The notes: generated by a model not told the origin, from the letters alone. A DNA stretch of 64,000 nt from Paenibacillus andongensis (GCF_025369935.1 NZ_CP104467.1:3603001-3667000); one strand, 5' to 3'. Shown: positions 37,696 through 47,677, counted from the stretch's first letter. Numbers and translations are program-made.

Positions 37696-37710
37696 TAACG
37701 CCTAATGAAT

Positions 37711-37740
37711 CGGTGCTTCCGGCATCGGTTTTCTTTTTTT
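37711..37740 (+). terminator. Intrinsic terminator after dapA
   Basis: CGGTGC (37711-37716) pairs with GCATCG (37722-37727) including one G-T pair, then TTTTC and seven Ts. Confidence 0.75.
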
Positions 37741-37767
37741 GGGGAATCTAAAGTAATCGGTATTAAC

Positions 37768-37797
37768 TTGTATTTGTTGTTTTTTTTCATGTATAAT
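37768..37797 (+). promoter_or_regulatory. Sigma-A-type promoter for rnjB
   Basis: TTGTAT (37768-37773), an 18-base T-rich spacer and a perfect TATAAT (37792-37797), about 69 bases upstream of rnjB. Confidence 0.75.
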
Positions 37798-37865
37798 GGT
37801 TGCAAGTGACTAGTTCGGTTTTTTCATTTAAAATTCGTCGTCCAATCTAAGAAGGAGGTATATTC

Positions 37866-39542
37866 TTGTCCAAAAAAAATATTGATAAACTTTTGATCTT
37901 CGCTCTTGGCGGCGTGGGCGAAATCGGAAAAAATATGTATTGCGTTCAGTATGCGAACGATATCATCGTCATTGATAGTGGTTTGAAATTTCCAGAGGAG
38001 GACATGCTTGGAATTGACATTGTCATTCCAGATATTGGATACCTAACGGAGAATCGGGATAAAGTACGCGGCATTATCATTACTCACGGCCACGAAGATC
38101 ATATTGGCGGCTTACCTTATGTACTTAAGCATCTTAACGTTCCACTTTATGCTACTAAGCTTACAATGGGACTTATCGAAGCAAAGTTGAAGGAAGCAAA
38201 TTTACTTGGTACTACGAACCGGATCCTTATTAATTCGGAATCCGTACTTTCCTTAGGTGTTCTTACAGCATCTTTCTTCAAAACCAATCATAGTATTCCT
38301 GATTCTGTGGGTGTCGCTTTAGATACACCAGAAGGTGTCGTTGTTCATACAGGAGACTTTAAGTTCGATCAAACTCCTGTGAATGATCAATATGCGGATT
38401 TGCATCGTATGGCAGAGATTGGGAAGAAAGGCGTACTTGCCTTGCTTTCCGATAGCACCAATGCAGAACGCCCTGGTTACACAGGCTCTGAGCGCAGTGT
38501 TGGGGTTGAAATTGAGGAAGTGTTCCGTAAAGCTAAGCAAAGAGTTGTTATTGCGACATTTGCATCCAACATTCACCGTGTTCAACAGGTGTTTGATGCA
38601 GCCGCAGCAACTAATCGCAAAGTAACAGTAATCGGTCGCAGTATGGTTAACGTGGTTTCGATAGCTAGCGAGTTAGGGTACTTGCACATTCCGGATGGCA
38701 TGCTAATCGAGCCAGAGGAAGTTAACAAGCTTGCCGCTGATCGCGTTGTCATTCTTTCCACTGGAAGCCAAGGAGAGCCAATGTCTGCTCTTACAAGAAT
38801 GGCACGTTCAACCCATCGTAAAATCGATATTTTACCTGGTGATACGGTTATTATTGCGGCAACTCCAATTCCGGGGAATGAGCGTTATGTAGGCCGTACC
38901 GTAGATGAGTTATTCCGTATTGGCGCTAATGTGATTTACGGTCCAGGTTCAGTTACTGGTGTACACGTATCAGGTCACGGTAGTCAAGAAGAATTGAAAT
39001 TAATGCTCAATCTTATAAAGCCTAAGTACTTTATTCCGATTCATGGCGAATATCGCATGCTGCGTCAACATGGCATCCTTGCCGAGTCTGTCGGCATTCC
39101 TAAAGAAGATATATTTATGTGCGATATCGGTGATACGGTAGAAATTCAAAATGGCGTTGCTCGCAAAGGATCTAAAGTTCAAAGCGGCAACATTCTGATT
39201 GATGGACTTGGCGTTGGAGATGTAGGCAACATTGTGTTGCGTGACCGTAAATTACTGTCTCAAGACGGAATTCTTGTGGTCGTAGTTACACTCAGCAAAC
39301 AAGATGGCAAAATTCTATCTGGACCAGATATTATTTCCCGCGGATTCGTGTATGTACGTGAATCTGAAGGTCTCTTGGAAGAAGCCAATCGTATCGTAAC
39401 GAATACGTTAACGAAATTAATGAATGAAAATGTAAATGAGTGGGCATCTTTAAAAACAAATGTGAAAGATGTTCTCGGACGCTTTTTATATGAACAAACC
39501 AGAAGAAGACCGATGATCCTTCCTATTATCATGGAAGTCTAG
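37866..39542 (+). CDS. rnjB: Ribonuclease J (RnjB-position homologue)
   Basis: A 558-residue beta-CASP metallo-beta-lactamase ribonuclease. The zinc motif THGHEDHIGGLPY is at about residue 74, and SGHGSQEELKLML with IHGEYRML marks the beta-CASP/C-terminal part. RNase J enzymes have 5'-3' exonuclease and endonuclease activity in Firmicute RNA decay. Location after dapA matches B. subtilis rnjB (ymfA). TTG 37866 follows AAGGAGG. Confidence 0.95.
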   Translation: MSKKNIDKLLIFALGGVGEIGKNMYCVQYANDIIVIDSGLKFPEEDMLGIDIVIPDIGYLTENRDKVRGIIITHGHEDHIGGLPYVLKHLNVPLYATKLTMGLIEAKLKEANLLGTTNRILINSESVLSLGVLTASFFKTNHSIPDSVGVALDTPEGVVVHTGDFKFDQTPVNDQYADLHRMAEIGKKGVLALLSDSTNAERPGYTGSERSVGVEIEEVFRKAKQRVVIATFASNIHRVQQVFDAAAATNRKVTVIGRSMVNVVSIASELGYLHIPDGMLIEPEEVNKLAADRVVILSTGSQGEPMSALTRMARSTHRKIDILPGDTVIIAATPIPGNERYVGRTVDELFRIGANVIYGPGSVTGVHVSGHGSQEELKLMLNLIKPKYFIPIHGEYRMLRQHGILAESVGIPKEDIFMCDIGDTVEIQNGVARKGSKVQSGNILIDGLGVGDVGNIVLRDRKLLSQDGILVVVVTLSKQDGKILSGPDIISRGFVYVRESEGLLEEANRIVTNTLTKLMNENVNEWASLKTNVKDVLGRFLYEQTRRRPMILPIIMEV

Positions 39543-39576
39543 GCTCGAACAAGTCACTTGAACCTATGCAAATCAT

Positions 39577-39610
39577 AAAGCTCTCTCCATCACTGGAGGG
39601 AGCTTTTTTT
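39577..39610 (+). terminator. Strong intrinsic terminator after rnjB
   Basis: A 13-base-pair stem (39577-39589 with 39594-39606, one G-T pair) with a TCAC loop is followed by a continuous T-run. Confidence 0.9.
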
Positions 39611-39758
39611 ATTTCAGTTCGAATGCTGCAAATGCATGAAAGTACACAAATTTATTCATACTATGGGAGATTATGAATCGTACATGCAAAGTTTGCTAAC
39701 AAAATGCGGTTAAAGTTTAAGTGCTTTTGTAAAAGCAAAACTCGAAGGGGGATTTTCA

Positions 39759-40493
39759 GTGGCAGCACCCACAGGACCGAAACAACAAGAACCGGAAACG
39801 GAAGAAAGTAAAAAAAATGCAGTCCTCGAAAACATTCAACAGTTAGGTCAAACGAATACGCTTTCTGGCGAATCTAATATTTTCTGCCTGACCATTATTG
39901 GTCAAGTGGAAGGACATATCGTTCTCCCTCCCCAGAATAAAACGACCAAATATGAACACATCATTCCGCAATTAGTCGCCGCAGAGCAGAATCCTAAGAT
40001 AGAAGGCGTTATGATTATTTTAAACACGGTAGGGGGAGATGTCGAAGCGGGGCTAGCTATTGCGGAAATGGTCGCCACGTTATCGAAGCCTTCTATTGCT
40101 TTGGTGCTAGGTGGCGGACACAGCATTGGTGTTCCCATCGCAGTATCAGCGGACTACTCCATTATTGCCGAAACAGCAACGATGACGATTCACCCCATTC
40201 GATTGAATGGCTTAATTATTGGAGTCCCCCAAACATTTGAATATTTGGATAAAATGCAGGAACGGGTTGTACGGTTTGTTACGAAGCACTCTAATGTAAC
40301 AGAAGAAAAGTTTAAAGAGTTGATGTTTAAGACTGGTGAGTTGACAAGGGATATAGGGACTACAGTTATTGGAATTGACGCTGTTAAATATGGCTTGATA
40401 GATCAAGTTGGCGGAATTGGTGATGCAATCCGAGAGCTTAATCAGCGAATAGAGAGTAAGAAAGCAGCAGCGAGCGGAGGCATCGTACAATGA
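39759..40493 (+). CDS. tepA: ClpP-fold serine protease, TepA/YmfB family
   Basis: A 244-residue ClpP-related protein. The nucleophile Ser lies in [11 protein letters not shown] and the catalytic His in [27 protein letters not shown] forms the oxyanion region. TepA of B. subtilis is soluble and implicated in handling signal peptides and outgrowth of spores. GTG 39759 lies 7 bases after GAAGGGGG. Upstream is a palindrome GCTTTT-GT-AAAAGC (39723-39736). It overlaps ylzJ by ATGA. Confidence 0.92.
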   Translation: MAAPTGPKQQEPETEESKKNAVLENIQQLGQTNTLSGESNIFCLTIIGQVEGHIVLPPQNKTTKYEHIIPQLVAAEQNPKIEGVMIILNTVGGDVEAGLAIAEMVATLSKPSIALVLGGGHSIGVPIAVSADYSIIAETATMTIHPIRLNGLIIGVPQTFEYLDKMQERVVRFVTKHSNVTEEKFKELMFKTGELTRDIGTTVIGIDAVKYGLIDQVGGIGDAIRELNQRIESKKAAASGGIVQ

Positions 40494-40729
40494 TACATTA
40501 CTCCGTTATTCCTATGGACGTGATTTTTGAAGGAATGGATACGTATGAACCCAAATTTATCGAGATCGATCAGGGTGGAGTCAAAATGCAAATTGAACCG
40601 ATTAGTGGCTTTCAGGCGCGAATTGTCAGACTGTTTAGCAGTAATCCTCAGGATTATTTGAACAATCAATATGCCCCTGGAACTATTATTTCATATAGTC
40701 CTGTTGTTGAGGCAGCTTTAACATTCTAG
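40490..40729 (+). CDS. ylzJ: YlzJ-like small protein
   Basis: A 79-residue protein in the YlzJ family, always next to tepA and spoIIIE in this type of synteny. It has no transmembrane segment or known catalytic motif; it ends with the conserved-looking [10 protein letters not shown] block. Overlap with tepA (ATGA) suggests the two proteins are made together. Function unknown. Confidence 0.85.
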   Translation: MIHYSVIPMDVIFEGMDTYEPKFIEIDQGGVKMQIEPISGFQARIVRLFSSNPQDYLNNQYAPGTIISYSPVVEAALTF

Positions 40730-40748
40730 CCTGCTCTTCCTGTATCAT

Positions 40749-40785
40749 CCCCCAAGTTAAATATGGTATAATGTGGACTTGGGGG
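40749..40785 (+). promoter_or_regulatory. spoIIIE promoter -10 framed by an 8-bp inverted repeat
   Basis: A perfect extended -10 (TGG before TATAAT at 40767-40772) has no good -35. CCCCCAAG (40749-40756) and CTTGGGGG (40778-40785) form an exact inverted repeat around it. The right arm contains the expected transcript start and the ribosome site, leaving a leader of only about 15 bases. Confidence 0.6.
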
Positions 40786-40793
40786 TGGCAAGC

Positions 40794-43343
40794 GTGGCGA
40801 AACGCAAGAAAAAAGGTAAGGCACTAAAAACAAGCTTGTTATTCGAGTTATATGGTATTCTCATTCTAATCTTCTCCGTCATTGCACTTGCTCATCAAGG
40901 GCATGTTGGGAATTCGTTGATTTACCTTTTTCGATTTTTTGTGGGAACGTGGTATTCACTTATACCGCTGATTTTCATATATGTGGCCTTATATGCGATG
41001 ATTAAGAGAGCATGGCCGCAGATGGTTACGCCTAAGAAAGCAGGCATATTGCTGTTTATACTTGGACTGCTAATAAAAAATCATATTGATTTGTTCGCTC
41101 AATTATATCCTGATGGCGGTTTCACGTCTGGTAAAGTCATTGCATCAACATGGAATGCCATGTTAGATGGTCTGAAACCAACAGAAGCAGGCAAGTCGGC
41201 ACTCGAGCATGGTATTGGCGGCGGTATGATTGGCGCTATGCTGTACAGTATCCTTTACTTTCTGTTCGATTATTTGGGCGCGAGATTAATCCAATATGCG
41301 TTGTTTGTCATGGGTTTTATTCTGGCAACAGGGATTTCTTACGTAGACGTTGGCAATCTCGTGAAGGGTCGATTTAGTAATGTTGGCCAAAATTTTAAAG
41401 ATAGAATGAAAGAGTGGCTGCAGGATCGGGAAACACGTCAGCCTCAAACAACCTCCACAGGTGCTATTGCACCTAAGGCGAAGAAATCTACTTACGTTCC
41501 AGTTGATGATGAATTTGATGAAGAGGTTTTCCAGCCTGTCAAACGGGCAAAGAAAACACCGCTTTTCATGGAACTTCTTCGTCCTAATAAGGAAAATCGG
41601 AAGAAGACAGCAGTCGAGAATCATTCAAATATAGATGAATTAAATGATTTAGATGCAGCTGATGAAACCGAGCAAGTTCTTTATAAGTCAAGTGGGAAGG
41701 ATGCTGCTGAATCAGATTCACCTACTTCGGATCAACCAATCACACCAATTATCCGTGATTTTCAGGAGCAGGTTTTTCAAGAAGCTCAGCAGGCTGTTAA
41801 ACATCCTGCAGCTTCCTCTACAGCGCCGGTCTCAAAAGTACAAGAGGCAGGGGCTATTGACACAGAGGATGAGACAGTTACGCTCGAATTTCAGGATAAT
41901 GTGCCGATTGTGCAAACACGTCCATATGAAATGCCTTCACTTGATTTATTAGCGAAGCCTGCTGTTGGCAAAGGCAGTGAGATGGCGGACTATAAAGCGA
42001 ATGCAAGGAAGCTTGAAGCCACGTTGGAGAGCTTTGGGGTGCGTGCGAAGGTGCTGGAGGTCGTCAGAGGCCCTGCTGTGACACGTTACGAGATACAGCC
42101 CGACGTGGGTGTGAAAGTTAGCAGAATCGTCTCCTTAACCGATGATATCGCTTTGGCGCTTGCCGCCAAGGATATTCGGATGGAAGCGCCGATTCCTGGA
42201 AAAGCAGCGATCGGCATTGAGGTGCCGAATCTGGAGGTTTCGATTGTAACCATGCGTGAAGTCATGGAAACATCTGCTTTTCAGGAATCCAGCTCACGGC
42301 TATCCGTTGTACTTGGGCGAGATATTTCTGGACAACCCATCGTCGGAAATTTGGCGAGAATGCCTCACTTACTTGTAGCTGGTGCCACCGGTTCAGGTAA
42401 ATCCGTGTGCATTAATGGGATTATTACGAGCATTTTGTACAAAGCCAAGCCTAATGAAGTGAAGTTTCTAATGATCGATCCGAAAATGGTTGAATTGAAT
42501 GTCTACAATGGGATCCCTCATCTACTGGCACCAGTTGTAACGGATCCTCGACGAGCTTCGCTAGCACTTAAGAAAGTCGTCGTTGAGATGGAAAAGCGTT
42601 ATGAACTATTCTCGAAAAGCGGAACGCGAAATATTGAGGGTTACAACGCGATGTTGACAGAAAGCGGAACAGCAGCCCCCTTGCCATATTACGTAGTTAT
42701 CGTAGATGAGTTAGCCGATTTAATGATGGTTGCTGCTAATGATGTGGAAGATTCCATTACCCGCCTTGCACAAATGGCCCGCGCAGCGGGAATTCATTTG
42801 ATTATTGCTACACAACGACCTTCCGTTGATGTTATTACGGGCGTGATTAAAGCGAATATTCCATCGCGTATTGCGTTCGGTGTTTCGTCTCAAGTGGATT
42901 CACGGACCATTTTAGATATGGTCGGAGCCGAGAAGTTGTTAGGTCGAGGCGATATGCTTTATTTGCCGGTTGGCGCATCTAAGCCTGTTCGCATACAGGG
43001 AGCCTTTCTATCTGACCAAGAGGTTGAACAAGTGGTTGGCTTTGTTCGTACGCAGGAGCAGGCGAATTATCAAGAAGAAATGGTCCCGCATGTTGAAGAA
43101 ATGCCGGAGCAGCAAAATGAATTTGAAGACGAGCTGTACGACCAGGCAGTTCAAATTGTTTTGGAAGCCAAGCAAGCCTCAGTTTCCCTGTTGCAACGAC
43201 GTATGAGAGTCGGGTATACACGTGCGGCAAGGCTGGTTGACTCCATGGAAGCCAAAGGGGTTGTCGGGCCGTACGAAGGCAGTAAGCCTCGTGAGGTGCT
43301 GATGTCGATTGAACAATACCATCATAATCGGATCAGTTCCTAG
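40794..43343 (+). CDS. spoIIIE: FtsK/SpoIIIE family DNA translocase
   Basis: An 849-residue translocase: basic N-terminus, four or more membrane helices (about 10-200), an acidic/Gln-rich linker (about 210-380), and the RecA-like motor with Walker [11 protein letters not shown] and Walker [15 protein letters not shown], ending in the gamma winged helix ([19 protein letters not shown]). It pumps chromosomal DNA across the division or sporulation septum. GTG 40794 gives the MAKRKKKG start 6 bases after GGGGGTGG; upstream GTGs lie within or before that site. Confidence 0.95.
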   Translation: MAKRKKKGKALKTSLLFELYGILILIFSVIALAHQGHVGNSLIYLFRFFVGTWYSLIPLIFIYVALYAMIKRAWPQMVTPKKAGILLFILGLLIKNHIDLFAQLYPDGGFTSGKVIASTWNAMLDGLKPTEAGKSALEHGIGGGMIGAMLYSILYFLFDYLGARLIQYALFVMGFILATGISYVDVGNLVKGRFSNVGQNFKDRMKEWLQDRETRQPQTTSTGAIAPKAKKSTYVPVDDEFDEEVFQPVKRAKKTPLFMELLRPNKENRKKTAVENHSNIDELNDLDAADETEQVLYKSSGKDAAESDSPTSDQPITPIIRDFQEQVFQEAQQAVKHPAASSTAPVSKVQEAGAIDTEDETVTLEFQDNVPIVQTRPYEMPSLDLLAKPAVGKGSEMADYKANARKLEATLESFGVRAKVLEVVRGPAVTRYEIQPDVGVKVSRIVSLTDDIALALAAKDIRMEAPIPGKAAIGIEVPNLEVSIVTMREVMETSAFQESSSRLSVVLGRDISGQPIVGNLARMPHLLVAGATGSGKSVCINGIITSILYKAKPNEVKFLMIDPKMVELNVYNGIPHLLAPVVTDPRRASLALKKVVVEMEKRYELFSKSGTRNIEGYNAMLTESGTAAPLPYYVVIVDELADLMMVAANDVEDSITRLAQMARAAGIHLIIATQRPSVDVITGVIKANIPSRIAFGVSSQVDSRTILDMVGAEKLLGRGDMLYLPVGASKPVRIQGAFLSDQEVEQVVGFVRTQEQANYQEEMVPHVEEMPEQQNEFEDELYDQAVQIVLEAKQASVSLLQRRMRVGYTRAARLVDSMEAKGVVGPYEGSKPREVLMSIEQYHHNRISS

Positions 43344-43365
43344 CTTAAATAAACAATTGTACAAG

Positions 43366-43393
43366 CACTCTCCTCAGGAGAGTGTTTTTTTTT
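43366..43393 (+). terminator. Intrinsic terminator after spoIIIE
   Basis: CACTCTC (43366-43372) pairs with GAGAGTG (43378-43384), five-base loop, followed by nine Ts. Confidence 0.85.
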
Positions 43394-43423
43394 GTATAAA
43401 CAGGGAGCCCCTTTCTCATAATA
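43393..43423 (+). promoter_or_regulatory. Candidate sigma-G/sigma-F promoter for the sleB-like gene
   Basis: TGTATA (43393-43398), an 18-base spacer and CATAATA (43417-43423) are each one base from the forespore consensus (TGAATA, CATACTA). It begins at the end of the spoIIIE terminator and lies 45 bases before the gene. SleB of B. subtilis is forespore-expressed, supporting the call. Confidence 0.55.
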
Positions 43424-43467
43424 AGCAAGAAAAGGCTGTAATTTGAAAAGTGAGGTTGAGAAGGGGA

Positions 43468-44250
43468 ATGAATAAACGATTAATTGTTCTTACATTCTGC
43501 ATTGTTTTCGTACTAGTTGTCGCTTTTCAGTTGAAAGGAAAGTTCAATCCGCCAGCAGAAGAAACGTTTAGTAAAAATGAAGTGCGTTATGGAGCTACTG
43601 GAGCTGACGTTAACGAACTGCAAGGCAGATTGAAGTTCATTGGCTTCTATAGCGGCAGTATAGACGGAGATTATGGGTATAAAACTTTAACGGCAGTGAA
43701 ACGATTCCAAGGTGAGTTTGGGATGAAAGTAGATGGCATTGTAGGTCCCAAGACCAAGCTTAAACTGTGGGAAGCTACGAAGAATTGGAAGCCTACAGCT
43801 CCAACCACAGGAGGAGGACAAAGCGGCGGAGACAAAGAAACGGCAACTTCAAATCAAAAGCCAGCCAATTTGCTTCCTTCCAATAACCTGGGCTTGTCTG
43901 AACAGGATCTGAAGATCATGGCGAATGCGGTGCATGGAGAGGCTCGCGGAGAGCCTTATATTGGGCAAGTAGCCGTAGCAGCCGTCATTTTGAATCGAGT
44001 GAAGTCGGCTAGTTTTCCTAATACGGTTTCTGGTGTTATCTTTCAGCCTGGTGCTTTCACAGCCGTAGCGGATGGCCAAATATGGTTAACACCTGATGAA
44101 TCATCGAAAAAAGCTGTAAAAGATGCGTTGAATGGATGGGATCCTTCGGGTGGTTGTATCTATTATTTCAATCCGGCAACTGCGACATCCAAATGGATTT
44201 GGAGCAGGCCGCAAGTCAAAACGATTGGGAAACATATCTTCTGTAAATAA
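43468..44250 (+). CDS. sleB: Spore cortex-lytic enzyme SleB-like cell wall hydrolase
   Basis: A 260-residue exported protein: N-terminal signal/anchor (about 4-22), a peptidoglycan-binding domain (about 38-95, GATGADVNELQGRLKFIGFY), a Gly/Thr/Lys-rich linker, and a SleB/CwlJ hydrolase_2 domain (about 145-260) with the catalytic Glu in VHGEARGEP. SleB is a lytic transglycosylase acting on muramic-lactam cortex during germination. The start is uncertain: ATG 43468 is taken, though GTG 43450 and TTG 43456 are in frame. No ypeB follows, unlike the usual sleB operon. Confidence 0.85.
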   Translation: MNKRLIVLTFCIVFVLVVAFQLKGKFNPPAEETFSKNEVRYGATGADVNELQGRLKFIGFYSGSIDGDYGYKTLTAVKRFQGEFGMKVDGIVGPKTKLKLWEATKNWKPTAPTTGGGQSGGDKETATSNQKPANLLPSNNLGLSEQDLKIMANAVHGEARGEPYIGQVAVAAVILNRVKSASFPNTVSGVIFQPGAFTAVADGQIWLTPDESSKKAVKDALNGWDPSGGCIYYFNPATATSKWIWSRPQVKTIGKHIFCK

Positions 44251-44285
44251 TTATACAAAGGACAAGGAGAAGGAGCCAGCTTTGG

Positions 44286-44315
44286 TTGCTTCTCCTCTTC
44301 GTATAGGAATATAAT
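44286..44315 (+). promoter_or_regulatory. Sigma-A-type promoter for the ymfF operon
   Basis: TTGCTT (44286-44291), 18-base spacer, perfect TATAAT (44310-44315), 37 bases before ymfF. It overlaps a weak hairpin (44266-44272 with 44289-44295) that may end the sleB transcript. Confidence 0.6.
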
Positions 44316-44351
44316 GGATTTATATCACGGACAAAGAAGGGAGACCGACCT

Positions 44352-45632
44352 TTGAAGCATATACAATTTGAGCGCACTACATGGAATCATATACGTTTAC
44401 ATGTGCTGCCGACAGACCGGTTTAAAACGTTTGCAATTTCTGTGTACATAGGCCGTCCTCTAGAGGATGAAACGGTCACGAGTACCGCATTGACACCATT
44501 TGTACTGCGTAGAGGTACGGAATTACGCCCAGAGACGAAGCAATTTCGAGAATACTTAGATGATTTATATGGCGCAGGTTTCGGTTTTGATATTTACAAA
44601 CGGGGCGATTACCAAATTGTTCAGTTACGTATGGATATCATCAATGACCGATTCGTGAAATCAGCACAATCTTTATTAAAGCAAGGACTTGAATTCGTTG
44701 GGGAAACGTTGACAAAGCCAGCGCTCGAAGAAGGACATTTTCGTAACAAATATGTTGATGCGGAGAAGCAGACTCTCCAGAAGCGCATAGAATCAGTCAT
44801 TAATGATAAAATTCGTTACGCGGCTGAACGCTGTATCGAAGAAATGTGCAAGGATGATCCTTATCGTCTACACCCTTTGGGCAAAATAGATGATTTGGAC
44901 CCTATCAATGCCGAACAACTTTACGAACAATATAAAAACTGGCTTCAAACGGCACCTATCGATATTTATGTCGTCGGAAATACGACGCTTTCTGAAGTAG
45001 AGGGTATTGTGAAGCAAGCTTTCTCCATTGAACGTAAGGAGGATGTCGGATATGTAACATCTGCACCGCGAGGAACAACGGGAGATGTGAAGACAATCGT
45101 TGAACGTCTGGATGTTAATCAAGGGAAACTGAACATGGGACTTCGTACAAATATTTCGTATCGAGATGATCAGTACCCAGTAGCTCTGATGTATAATGGC
45201 GTTCTCGGAGGTTACCCACACTCCAAATTGTTTACGAATGTTCGTGAGAAAGCGAGTCTGGCCTATTATGCCTCTTCTCGGTTTGATGGTCACAAAGGCA
45301 TACTAACGATTCAGTCAGGGATTGAAATGGCGAATTATGAGAAAGCGGTTGAAATCATTCGAAAGCAGCTGACTGCTATGGAGCAAGGTGAAATCAGTGA
45401 TATTGAATGGAATCAAACCAGAGCCATGATTGCCAATCAACTCCGCGAAATTCAGGATTCCGCATTTGAATTAATTTCTTTTGACTTTAATGCAATTTTA
45501 TCTGGAAAAGAACGAACAGTTTCAGGCTTGATTGAATCTGTGGAGCAGGTAGATGTGGCGGCTATTGCTGAGGCTGCCAAACGTGTTCAACTGGATACGA
45601 TATACTTTTTGCGGGACCAGAAGGGAGAGTAG
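44352..45632 (+). CDS. ymfF: M16-family protein YmfF (EF-P modification-associated), no zinc motif
   Basis: A 426-residue pitrilysin-fold protein. The HxxEH zinc motif is missing from the N-terminal half, where other M16 proteins have it, so this is probably the non-catalytic partner of the next gene's product. In B. subtilis the ymfF-ymfH-ymfI group is linked to 5-aminopentanol modification of elongation factor P. TTG 44352 follows AAGAAGGGAG. It is followed 3 bases later by ymfH. Confidence 0.88.
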   Translation: MKHIQFERTTWNHIRLHVLPTDRFKTFAISVYIGRPLEDETVTSTALTPFVLRRGTELRPETKQFREYLDDLYGAGFGFDIYKRGDYQIVQLRMDIINDRFVKSAQSLLKQGLEFVGETLTKPALEEGHFRNKYVDAEKQTLQKRIESVINDKIRYAAERCIEEMCKDDPYRLHPLGKIDDLDPINAEQLYEQYKNWLQTAPIDIYVVGNTTLSEVEGIVKQAFSIERKEDVGYVTSAPRGTTGDVKTIVERLDVNQGKLNMGLRTNISYRDDQYPVALMYNGVLGGYPHSKLFTNVREKASLAYYASSRFDGHKGILTIQSGIEMANYEKAVEIIRKQLTAMEQGEISDIEWNQTRAMIANQLREIQDSAFELISFDFNAILSGKERTVSGLIESVEQVDVAAIAEAAKRVQLDTIYFLRDQKGE

Positions 45633-45635
45633 AAG

Positions 45636-46925
45636 ATGCAGGTTATTCCTTATCCACACCTTGGTGAAACCATTTATCACGAGAAGCTTGATAATGGGCT
45701 ACATGTATTTGTTCTACCCAAAGATGGTTTCCAGAAAACTTATGCGACGTTCACGACGCAATTCGGATCTGTTGACAACTTTTTTCAAGTAGAAGGGAAA
45801 GAGTCAGTTCAAGTTCCGGATGGTATTGCTCATTTTCTGGAGCACAAAATGTTTGAGGAACCTGAAGGTGACATTTTCGCTACTTTCGCTTCTAACGGCG
45901 CTTCGGCTAATGCTTTCACAAGCTTTGATCGGACGGCGTACTTATTTTCATCTACGGATCACTATTTAACCAATTTAACGACATTAATTAATTTTGTGCA
46001 AAATCCTTATTTTACAGATGAAAATGTAGAAAAGGAAAAAGGGATTATCGGTCAAGAGATTAAAATGTACGAAGATAATGCGGATTGGAGAAGCTATTAT
46101 GGATTAATTGAATCCTTATATGCTAAGCATCCTATCCATATTGATATTGCTGGAACTGTAGAATCCATTGCCGAAATATCAAAAGAAACCTTATATGAGT
46201 GCTACAACACTTTCTATCATCCCAGCAATATGAGCTTGTTTGTAGTTGGAGGCGTAGATCCAGAAGAGGTTATTTCGTTAGTTAAAGAGAATCAAGCTGC
46301 CAAAACGTTTCCACCACAAGGCAATATCCAACGATATTTCCCAGAAGAGCCTTTGGAAGTGAAGGAAGCGCGCAGAGTCACTCTCCTTCCTGTTTCACTG
46401 CCAAAATGTTTAATCGGATTCAAAGAACCTGCACCTTCCGTAAGCGGAAAGGACTTGTTAGTTAAAGAATTAACGACGAAATTAATGTTAGATGTTTTGT
46501 TCAGTTCAAGCTCTGATATTTATCAGGCACTATATGATGAGCAATTGATTTCTGATAATTTTGGTCATGAATATAATTGCAGCGAGGGATATGCGTTCTC
46601 TATTCTTGGAGGAGATACCAAAGATCCGGACCAACTAGTAGCACGTATACGCGAAGAGGTTGAGAAACGTAAGGATTCTGGACTTGATGAAATCACTTTC
46701 GAGCGAAGCCGTAAGAAGAAAATTGGTAATTTCCTACGGATGATGAACTCACCGGAATCTATTGCGAATGAATTCACTAAATACCGATTCAAAGATATTG
46801 ATTTATTCGATATATTGCCTGTTTACGAGCAAATTACACTTGAAGATGTGAACCGTCGATTCCGCGAGCACTTTGATTGGAGCAGACTTGCTATCTCAAT
46901 TGTGCAAAGTCGTAAGCCATCGTGA
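45636..46925 (+). CDS. ymfH: M16-family zinc peptidase YmfH (EF-P modification-associated)
   Basis: A 429-residue pitrilysin-fold peptidase with an intact inverted zinc motif HFLEH (His66, Glu69, His70) and the downstream Glu region EKEKGIIGQEIKMYED. It likely pairs with the motif-less YmfF, like the alpha/beta subunits of other M16B peptidases. ATG 45636 has a ribosome site GGGAG just upstream, inside the end of ymfF. Its end overlaps ymfI by GTGA. Confidence 0.92.
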   Translation: MQVIPYPHLGETIYHEKLDNGLHVFVLPKDGFQKTYATFTTQFGSVDNFFQVEGKESVQVPDGIAHFLEHKMFEEPEGDIFATFASNGASANAFTSFDRTAYLFSSTDHYLTNLTTLINFVQNPYFTDENVEKEKGIIGQEIKMYEDNADWRSYYGLIESLYAKHPIHIDIAGTVESIAEISKETLYECYNTFYHPSNMSLFVVGGVDPEEVISLVKENQAAKTFPPQGNIQRYFPEEPLEVKEARRVTLLPVSLPKCLIGFKEPAPSVSGKDLLVKELTTKLMLDVLFSSSSDIYQALYDEQLISDNFGHEYNCSEGYAFSILGGDTKDPDQLVARIREEVEKRKDSGLDEITFERSRKKKIGNFLRMMNSPESIANEFTKYRFKDIDLFDILPVYEQITLEDVNRRFREHFDWSRLAISIVQSRKPS

Positions 46926-47677
46926 CGTTTCCTAAGCCATTCAGTGAACAAACAGTTCTGATAACAGGGGCTAGCCGGGGGATTGGTGCAGCCATTGCTG
47001 AGCGCTTTGCCGCGGTAGGTATGAATGTTGTTATACACTACCGCGAGTCGCATGAAGCTGCTAATGAAGTGGCCAGATCCTGCATGAAGCATGGCGCCAA
47101 AGTATTAACCGTATCCGCGGATGTAATATCTCGTGAACAAATCTACAAGATGCAAGAAAAGCTGGAACAAAGAGACATGGTCCCTGATATTATCGTAAAC
47201 AATGCAGGAATTTCGCACTTTGGTTTGCTTTCTGATGTAAGCGAAGAAGATTGGGACCAAGTGATGAATGTTAATCTTAAAGGCGCCTTTCTTTGTACAC
47301 AAACGTTCATGACTGCAATGGTCAAACAAAAGTATGGCCGCATTATTAACGTATCCTCTATATGGGGCATCTCAGGTGCCTCCTGTGAGGTTGTATACTC
47401 AACAGCCAAAGGTGGGTTGAACGCCTTCACAAAGGCATTAGCGAAGGAACTGGCACCTTCTGGTGTGACGGTGAATGCCGTAGCGCCTGGTGCAGTTCAG
47501 ACCGAAATGATGGCAGGTTTTCAGCCCGAGGAGCGGGAAGCGATTGCCAATGAAATTCCGGCAGGTCGTTTTGCATTGCCTGATGAAGTTGCTTCACTTG
47601 TATACTTTCTAGCACTTCCTGAATCCGGTTATATTACGGGTCAAATCATAAGTCCGAACGGTGGATGGTTAACCTGA
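46922..47677 (+). CDS. ymfI: EF-P 5-aminopentanone reductase (SDR family, YmfI)
   Basis: A 251-residue short-chain dehydrogenase with the cofactor motif TGASRGIGAAIAERF, NNAGIS, and the catalytic Ser, Tyr and Lys (NVSSIWG, YSTAKGG). B. subtilis YmfI reduces 5-aminopentanone on Lys32 of EF-P to 5-aminopentanol; the neighbouring ymfF-ymfH support the same role here. As the SDR family is large, a FabG-like activity cannot be excluded from sequence alone. Start GTG 46922 overlaps the ymfH stop. Confidence 0.88.
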   Translation: MTFPKPFSEQTVLITGASRGIGAAIAERFAAVGMNVVIHYRESHEAANEVARSCMKHGAKVLTVSADVISREQIYKMQEKLEQRDMVPDIIVNNAGISHFGLLSDVSEEDWDQVMNVNLKGAFLCTQTFMTAMVKQKYGRIINVSSIWGISGASCEVVYSTAKGGLNAFTKALAKELAPSGVTVNAVAPGAVQTEMMAGFQPEEREAIANEIPAGRFALPDEVASLVYFLALPESGYITGQIISPNGGWLT

